From contig PYST01000108.1 in the NCBI GenBank assembly GCA_003049485.1, positions 18,952 to 82,951 on the forward strand: a stretch of DNA of 64,000 nt, written 5' to 3'. The stretch comes from Ophioceras dolichostomum. Its lineage: Eukaryota; Ascomycota; Sordariomycetes; Magnaporthales; Ophioceraceae. This document shows, in pieces, positions 58,412 to 64,000 of this stretch. Made by a program: the position numbers and the translations under genes. The notes beneath the pieces were generated by a model, which made no database searches, was not told the origin of the DNA, and saw only the letters and a list, made by a program, of their open reading frames with translations. Numbering within the stretch: the first letter of the stretch is position 1; each line of letters starts with the position of its first letter.

Positions 58412-61075
58412 TCAGTCCACAACACGCAGCATGGCAAACGCCTTATGGCCCACCGCCTTCAAGACCGTATCCAGCGGATCAGTCTTCTGCTTCTTCTTCG
58501 GCGTAGTCTCCTTCTCCACGACATCCTCCTCGCCCTCACCAGTCTTCACCACCTCCGTCATCTCCTCATCCTTTCCCTCTTCCTCCTCCTCGGCCGACTC
58601 ATCATCGAACACGCCACCATCCAAAAACACCTTCAGCATCCCCTGCGAGTACCCGCTCACCATCGCCGTGCCCGGCGTATCGGCATCGACCGGCTTCGGT
58701 GCCGTCGGGTCTCCTCCATGGTAGCTGCTACCACCCTGCGAGCCATAACCGGCCCTCCCGCCAGCGAGGTTCCAGAACACCAGCTCCGGCATCTCGTACC
58801 CGGCCTGCCTGTACGCCGCCTGCACGCGCTCGTAGCTCGAGCTCCACCTGCCCGGCTCGCTCGCCGCATAGTTGAACTGCATGTCCGAGAACACGATCAC
58901 GCGCTTCACCATGTCCTCCTGCTTCACCTCGTTCTTCACCGCGAGCGGCAGGATCAGCTTCTCGAACACCGCCACGAAATCCGTGCTCATGCCCCAGCTG
59001 GCCCTCGACATCTTCTCCCACTTCTCTCTCAGGGTGGACGACAGATCGACGCGCTCCACGGTCGGCCGCGAGCTGAACGTGATGAACGCGCCCTGGAACG
59101 GCGGCGCGCCGACCTCGGCGACGAGCAGCGACAGGCCGATGGCCGAGTCCATGGGCGTGGTGCCGTCCTTGAATTCGGGATGGCCCATGCTGCCGCTGAC
59201 GTCGCACACCGCGATGGTAGCCTGCATGGTGCCGGAGTCCTTGATGCGCTGCACGAGCGCCTTCCACTGGCCGTCCACGACCTTGGCCTCCATCTCCGCG
59301 ACGCGCCTGGCGACCGCGTCGGCGACGACTCCTCCGCCACTGCCTTTGCCCTTACGCCGCTTCTTGTTGGCACTGGGAGGCGGGTGGTGGGTGTGGACAG
59401 CAGCACGCACGCCCTCGCGAACGGCCTTGATCAGCGTGCTGGGGAGCAGCACAGCGCCCGAGATGCGCGCCGTGCCGCCGGCCACCTTCGAGACGTACTC
59501 GTCGAAGCGCTCCGTGTCCTTCGCGGCGAAGATGCCCGCGTAGTTCTTCATCGCCACCGAGGGCACGCGCTCGTACTTGATGTTGCTCAGCGTGTTGGCC
59601 GACAGGTCGCGCTCGACCACCTCGAGGTACTTGCGCAGGGCGGACACGTCCTGCCGGTACGACTCGCGGGTGTAGCGGAGGTACGTCTCCCGGTCTCGGC
59701 CGCCGCCGCCCTCCATCGCCTCCTCGAGGTTTCCGTTTCCATGCTCTTGGAGAGCCGAGTGCGGGTGCATCAGCTCCGCGATGCTGGACACGACGAACGT
59801 GTGCTTGTCGTGGAAGCGGGCCGTGGTCGGCGCCCATTTTGCGCAGAGGCTAATCTGCCGCCTGGCTTTCGCGTCGTCCGAGCGCAGGCGGGCGAGGTCG
59901 AGCTTGAGCTGGGCGGCGAAGAGGCGCGCGACGGCGATGTGGAGCACGCGGTAGAACGGGTCGTTGGCGAACTTGTCGAGGACGACTTGGTGGCGGTCGT
60001 CGCGGAGGGCGTGTCGTCGCTCGCGCGCAATCTCTTCGTGGACCGCGCTTATCACCTTGTTCTTCCGCTCGTCGATGTTGAGAACGGTGCTGGGGTCGGC
60101 CAGCGGGCTCAGCTTGTCGTTGGCGGCGAGGGCGAGGATGTTCAGAAGATCCTTCCAGTACCCGTGCGACACGCCGTTGCGCACGTCGTGGAAGGCCGGG
60201 TCGCTCTCATCGAGCAGCATGGCTTCGTCGACCACCACCGGCGCCTCCTCTTCGTCATCGGTCGGCTTCTTCTCGACCTTCTTCTGGATGACGGGCCGGT
60301 TCAGCCAGTGCAGGTTGGTGACGAGGGTGGCCGGGTGGTTCTGGGCCAGCCATCCGGCGCAGCGATAGAAGACCTTCTTGGAGCTCTTGCCCAGGTGGAT
60401 GGAGCGCGCGTTGAAGATGATCTTTAGAGTCACCGAGGGGTCGACGCCCCACGCGCTTCTCAGGAGTTCGTCGAGACGCGGACCGGAGAGGACATCCTCT
60501 AGCTCGTAGAACAGGTCGACGAGCGGGGATGTGGCGCGGAATGCGACATCGCCGTTCTCGGTGAGCATCTTCCTCTCTAGATTGGGGGGATCGTTAGGCT
60601 GCTGGCCCTGGCCGAGGAGTGCATTCATGAATGGATTCGGATTCGCCGGCGCAGCAGGCTCAACGGGCTCAGCGGCCGCCGCCGTCTCCGTCTTGGGCGG
60701 GTTGACCGTCTCGCTAGTGGCGCTAGGAAAGTCTAGCGTACCCGTGTCCGAAATGATCGTTGCGGCGACATCCAGTTTCATCTCCACGTCAGGTCCAGTA
60801 GTCTGGCGGCCAGAGACTTCGCTCTTGATGAATGCTTCGAACTCCCCGTCCGCCATGGCAAAGGCGGGGTGCTCCGGGAGCAGCACAGGGCGTTGGGACT
60901 TCAGGAACCACGGGGTTGTGTCACGGTCGTCCTGGGCAGTGCAATGGGGACAGTTGGCCGTCGCCGGGTGCACGAAACTGCCATCCATTGCGTTGATGTA
61001 GTCCTGGGTGACTGCACTCTTTGGGACCGACCCCGCCTCCACCGTCGCGTTGGTCGAAGCGTGGTGGGCAGACAT
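58412..61075 (-). CDS. DUF2828 protein with VWA-like domain
   Basis: A single exon; ATG 61075 (MSAHHASTNATVEAG) is preferred because upstream in-frame residues look like leader sequence. The protein is 887 aa. Residues about 165-600 carry the DUF2828 core: NPFMNALL, ENGDVAFRATSPLVDLFYELED, LDELLRSAWGVDPSVTLKIIFNARSIHLGKSSK, FYRCAGWLAQNHPATLV, SHGYWKDLLNIL, LCAKWAPTTARFHDKHTF and YKxxVSALRKYLEVVE-like sequence. The C-terminal third is a von Willebrand A-like fold with a MIDAS motif, AVCDVSGSMG (Asp-x-Ser-x-Ser, about 620-630), then FITFSSRP and VIVFSDMQFN. The arrangement resembles the Ro60/TROVE RNA-binding protein family, which also pairs a helical ring with a VWA domain. DUF2828 occurs in fungi, plants and giant viruses. 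The function is unknown; RNA binding is inference. Acidic and Lys-rich tails end the protein. Confidence 0.9.
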   Translation of the reverse strand: MSAHHASTNATVEAGSVPKSAVTQDYINAMDGSFVHPATANCPHCTAQDDRDTTPWFLKSQRPVLLPEHPAFAMADGEFEAFIKSEVSGRQTTGPDVEMKLDVAATIISDTGTLDFPSATSETVNPPKTETAAAAEPVEPAAPANPNPFMNALLGQGQQPNDPPNLERKMLTENGDVAFRATSPLVDLFYELEDVLSGPRLDELLRSAWGVDPSVTLKIIFNARSIHLGKSSKKVFYRCAGWLAQNHPATLVTNLHWLNRPVIQKKVEKKPTDDEEEAPVVVDEAMLLDESDPAFHDVRNGVSHGYWKDLLNILALAANDKLSPLADPSTVLNIDERKNKVISAVHEEIARERRHALRDDRHQVVLDKFANDPFYRVLHIAVARLFAAQLKLDLARLRSDDAKARRQISLCAKWAPTTARFHDKHTFVVSSIAELMHPHSALQEHGNGNLEEAMEGGGGRDRETYLRYTRESYRQDVSALRKYLEVVERDLSANTLSNIKYERVPSVAMKNYAGIFAAKDTERFDEYVSKVAGGTARISGAVLLPSTLIKAVREGVRAAVHTHHPPPSANKKRRKGKGSGGGVVADAVARRVAEMEAKVVDGQWKALVQRIKDSGTMQATIAVCDVSGSMGHPEFKDGTTPMDSAIGLSLLVAEVGAPPFQGAFITFSSRPTVERVDLSSTLREKWEKMSRASWGMSTDFVAVFEKLILPLAVKNEVKQEDMVKRVIVFSDMQFNYAASEPGRWSSSYERVQAAYRQAGYEMPELVFWNLAGGRAGYGSQGGSSYHGGDPTAPKPVDADTPGTAMVSGYSQGMLKVFLDGGVFDDESAEEEEEGKDEEMTEVVKTGEGEEDVVEKETTPKKKQKTDPLDTVLKAVGHKAFAMLRVVD

Positions 61076-61687
61076 GGCGACTGGCTGTAGGGAAAATCTC
61101 TCTGCCTTTCGTCTACGATAGCTCGACACGTCTAATATCCTCTGGTGGTTGCGGCAAGAGATGTGCAGGGAGACGCAAAGAATAATCCGAAGCTGCTTCT
61201 GCTGGAAGGCAGAAACAGAGCTACAGAGGAGCGTGCGATTGGATGCAGTGTTGGCGAGGAAGAGAGATGGCAGAGATTTAAACTTCCACTTCCCACCAGA
61301 GCAATGGTAGCTGGGCAGGCGCACTAGCGGTGCTGCAGGTGACACGACCATACCGCTGGCCGTTGGTTCTTCCCAGCCGGTGACTCTTTCAGCTTCCTGT
61401 CCAGGTACCCCGCTACTGGAAAGTGCAACCCGTAAAGAGGCCCAGAACGAAATGAAGGGGCACGGGAAGCAAAGAATGTGCCTAGAAGAAGCAACAAACT
61501 TTTCTGATTGATCAAAACTTGAGTCACTCGCCGGGCGAGGCAGCCCTTGTGGCTGCTTAAACCAGCGGTCGTTGGTCCGCAGGAATCCATGTGGGTCATT
61601 TTTGGAACCTTACAGGCTCTGCAGCTCAGCCCTGCAGGGGGGCACGACGGGCCTCCTTGACAGGACAGGGCAAAAAAAGAAAGGAGG
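61076..61687. other. intergenic, no gene seen
   Basis: Upstream region of the DUF2828 gene, including an open stretch continuous with its frame up to 61351 that is most likely leader. Nothing else is recognised. Confidence 0.5.
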
Positions 61688-61788
61688 ACAAAAAAAAGAG
61701 AGTGATTGGAAAATGAATCGGAAATCGAACCAGCAGTGTCTCGGCAGTGTTTTCTAACGTAGTGGCATCACCACTACACCAAACTGCC
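61688..61788 (-). ncRNA. tRNA-like element with A-box, B-box and T-run (degenerate tRNA or SINE head)
   Basis: On the minus strand from 61788 the sequence begins GGCAGTTTGGTGTAGTGG and contains an A-box match (TGGTGTAGTGG, 61781-61771). A B-box match, GGTTCGATTTCC (61731-61720), follows 40 bases later, and then a run of Ts (61697-61688) that could stop RNA polymerase III. The 3' part does not pair with the 5' acceptor arm and the T-arm is imperfect, so I do not call a working tRNA. It may be a mutated tRNA gene, a tRNA-derived SINE head or chance. Confidence 0.35.
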
Positions 61789-62318
61789 CTGACTTGTAAG
61801 CCTCGATGGGAGGAAGTGATGTCGCCGCGATGCAGCGGCAGCAGTGCAAAAAGACGGAATGGACAAACGATGTCAAAAAAGCGAAGTCCGTCAGACTAAG
61901 CCAGACCCCTAGAAGGGTTGGGAGTTTCCGGCAACCGTTGTTCGCTTCCACGGCGCAGGGTCGTGGGAAGTGTGATGGTTGGGCTACTTCGCTGGTGATG
62001 TTTGGTGAATATCTGCCTTATATAACATTGCTTTCCATGCCACAGTGGGGAGCGTGCGGCTTTGGTGAGTGCCTTAGTCATCTGTCCCGATATCCCTGCA
62101 GGGAACCGATTTCAGCCGAGACATTGCCAAGCCCTCAAGTCCGCGCCCGGCTGCTCAGCAAGACGGTCGCGGGTCAGCTGGGAAAGACATCTTGAACTCC
62201 ACACGTCAAAAACTAGCCGGCGAGAGAGAGAGGGAAAAGTCACAATTAAAAAGGCACATTAAAAAGGCATATGGACCATGACGCAGCCTGATAGGTGGCG
62301 AAGAAGACGAAGCAGGCA
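61789..62318. other. intergenic and leader of the carrier gene
   Basis: No gene recognised. Two short ATG frames just upstream of 62319 (from 62271 and 62278) close quickly and could act as upstream ORFs. Confidence 0.45.
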
Positions 62319-63929
62319 ATGAGTCCCAACGCCAGCGATGGCGGTCGGGCAGGCGGTCGGGCTAGCGGCAGTCGGGCTAGCGGCGGAGAAGGCGGAGGCG
62401 GAGACGCGATAACAAGCCCCGGCGACGACGACTTCGGACTCGGAGGCCCTGCCGGCGGCGGAACGCACGGCGTCTTGCCCGTCTTGCCGCCAGACATGGT
62501 GCCTCCCCCGGAGAAGAACCCTCGCGGCAACGCCGCGACAGCCGCGACGGCCGCCGGCGCGCGTGCCTTCACGGCCCAGGCTGTCGCCTTCTATTTCCGC
62601 GCGCCAGCCAAGGCGTTCTTCCGGATGCGCGTCGACTACCTGGCGTTCGCGCGCAACATTCACCTGGACCAGCACCTCCCCCACGCATCCTCCTCCACAG
62701 GTCCCCTCCTGCGCCCGCTCTGGTACTGGCTGCGCGGCACGACGCCCGGCCTGCTGACGGGCGCGATCCGCCACCAGGGCTGGTCCGTCGTGCACGAGCA
62801 CGTGCTGCCCCCTCTGCTCGCCAACGTCGCGGTGGGCGCCGTGCTCTACTCGTCGTACCTGCAGATACTCGGCCGGCTGCACGAGGACTCGGCTCGTGCC
62901 TCCAAGAGGGTGTACCCGCCGCCCTCGCCCGGGGACACCTTCACCGCGGGATTGCTCGCGGGCGCGATACAGAGCTTCGTCGCCGCGCCGCTGGACGCCG
63001 TGCAGGCGCGATACGACCACCGCGACGTCATGGGCACGGCGGCGGGCAGCCGCAACGGTCGACCCGTCAGCATGTGGGCGTTCGGCGCCGCGAAGCTGCG
63101 CGAGATCGGCGCGAGGGGCATATTCGCGGGGTGGTCGCTGTCGTTGACGAAGGACGGGCTGGGCAGTGCGGTGTTTTTCAGTACGTTCGAGTACGTCAAG
63201 GCGCAGGGGTATTACCGCTTTGTGAGGTGGTATTATGGCGGGCTGAGCGAGGACAAGGTCGACTTGCTGTCGAGGCGTCGGCCCACGGCCGCCGCCACAG
63301 CCACTTCTTCTCCTTCTTGTGGTGCGGTTGCTGCTGCCACGAGTAGTATCGACGGGGACTCGGGAACACCATCATCACCTACGGCCGTCATCCGGCCGCA
63401 CTACGCGATCGAGCCGATGTTCCTCCTCCTCGCCGGCCTGAGCGCGTCGGTCGCGCAGCAGGTCGCCGTGTACCCCGTCACGCACATCCAGCTGGAGCAC
63501 TTCAACCACCTGGAAGACCTCGACGCGAAGGCCCGCCAGATCAGAGCTGCCTCCGCCGCTGCTGCTGCCTCCGCCTCATCCTCGTCCGCATCATCCTTCT
63601 CCTCGACCAAATCGTCCGGGTCGGCACCACCACAACCGCCATCATCGTCCTCGTCACCACCTTCCTCCTCGTCGTCGCATAGATGGCGAATGTGGCGCGC
63701 CTACTACCACGCCTACCAAGAGACGTGGGCCCAGTGCCGCAGCGCCGCCGCCCTCGAGCGCCGGCGCATGGTCAGCTGGCTGTACCGGGGCTTCTGGTGG
63801 AACACGATCCGCCAGGTGCCCAGCACGAGCGCGGGCCTGGTCATCTTCGAGCTGGTCCGGCGCAAGTACGGCATGGGCGGGGACGAGGTCCGGATCACGA
63901 GGGATGGGTACGACATTCTGCTCAGCTGA
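62319..63929 (+). CDS. mitochondrial carrier-like (SLC25 superfamily) membrane protein
   Basis: ATG 62319 opens a 536 aa single-exon protein; the frame also extends upstream without an ATG. Carrier hallmarks: FTAGLLAGAIQSFVAAPLDAVQARY (about 208-232, with the P-x-D/E-x-x-x-x signature start) followed by a matrix-type helix (MWAFGAAKLREIGARGIFAGWSLSLTKDGLGSAVFFSTFEYVK), and FLLLAGLSASVAQQVAVYPVTHIQLEHF (about 367-394). The last repeat has MVSWLYRGFWWNTIRQVPSTSAGLVIFELVRRKYG. The first repeat is divergent and there is a Gly/Ala/Arg-rich N-terminus. Two low-complexity Ser/Ala/Pro loops (about 320-350 and 405-450) make it longer than the usual 300 aa carrier. It likely sits in the inner mitochondrial membrane; the substrate is unknown. 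The stop is at 63929. Confidence 0.82.
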   Translation: MSPNASDGGRAGGRASGSRASGGEGGGGDAITSPGDDDFGLGGPAGGGTHGVLPVLPPDMVPPPEKNPRGNAATAATAAGARAFTAQAVAFYFRAPAKAFFRMRVDYLAFARNIHLDQHLPHASSSTGPLLRPLWYWLRGTTPGLLTGAIRHQGWSVVHEHVLPPLLANVAVGAVLYSSYLQILGRLHEDSARASKRVYPPPSPGDTFTAGLLAGAIQSFVAAPLDAVQARYDHRDVMGTAAGSRNGRPVSMWAFGAAKLREIGARGIFAGWSLSLTKDGLGSAVFFSTFEYVKAQGYYRFVRWYYGGLSEDKVDLLSRRRPTAAATATSSPSCGAVAAATSSIDGDSGTPSSPTAVIRPHYAIEPMFLLLAGLSASVAQQVAVYPVTHIQLEHFNHLEDLDAKARQIRAASAAAAASASSSSASSFSSTKSSGSAPPQPPSSSSSPPSSSSSHRWRMWRAYYHAYQETWAQCRSAAALERRRMVSWLYRGFWWNTIRQVPSTSAGLVIFELVRRKYGMGGDEVRITRDGYDILLS

Positions 63930-64000
63930 GACTTTTTGAGAGCAGTAGCAGAGCAGCCTTGAGGCTCTTTACCATCGTCATTGTATCAGTTTCGGGGGGG

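Noticed and set aside
58367..60427. 686-codon open frame on the plus strand
   Set aside because: It is antisense to the DUF2828 gene; its His/Arg/Val/Leu-rich composition is the usual mirror of GC-rich coding sequence.

Overview
The window looks like nuclear DNA of a filamentous ascomycete (Pezizomycotina, probably Sordariomycetes). The evidence is GC-rich coding sequence, short spliceosomal introns (42-108 nt) with GTRNGT-type donors, CTAAC/CTGAC-like branch sites and YAG/AAG acceptors, and typical gene families: HET-domain proteins, Zn2Cys6 transcription factors, a fungal rhodopsin/SAT4-type membrane protein, a GH7 cellobiohydrolase, and a kexin-processed cysteine-rich secreted peptide. The species call is inference; no search was run. 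Splice models were built by hand from frame, splice signals and protein-family continuity.

Layout. 0-10 kb: an open-ended conserved fungal gene, a frameshifted folylpolyglutamate-synthase-like relic (-), a GFA/CENP-V-type zinc protein (-), a defensin-like secreted peptide gene (-), and a HET-domain gene (-). 10-19 kb: a coiled-coil protein (-), an RNA ligase resembling the Deinococcus DraRnl (Rnl5) family (-), an SFH1/SNF5 chromatin-remodelling subunit (+) whose frame stays open for 115 codons beyond a TAG, and a secreted alpha/beta hydrolase (-). 19-28 kb: a long non-coding stretch with a 3 x 29 bp repeat, a five-exon rhodopsin-like membrane protein (+), and a large conserved fungal protein of unknown function (+). 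28-42 kb: two divergent Zn2Cys6 regulators sharing a 3.2 kb intergenic region, then a complete four-exon GH7 cellobiohydrolase I with CBM1 (-). 45-49 kb: small membrane or secreted orphan candidates and a broken beta-lactamase-like fragment. 50-64 kb: an aldo/keto reductase, a second HET gene, a SET-domain gene whose first intron carries about 397 uninterrupted GA repeats, a DUF2828/VWA protein, a tRNA-like Pol III-type element and a mitochondrial-carrier-like protein.

The genes do not form one pathway or a recognisable secondary-metabolite cluster; this is a mixed chromosomal segment. Local groupings worth noting are the two divergent regulators next to the cellulase gene, and the repeated theme of nonself/environment-facing genes (two HET genes, the defensin-like peptide, the rhodopsin-like receptor candidate). 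The strongest leads are the defensin-like peptide, the GA tract inside the SET intron, the SFH1 in-frame TAG with a coding-like extension, and the fungal Rnl5-like RNA ligase.
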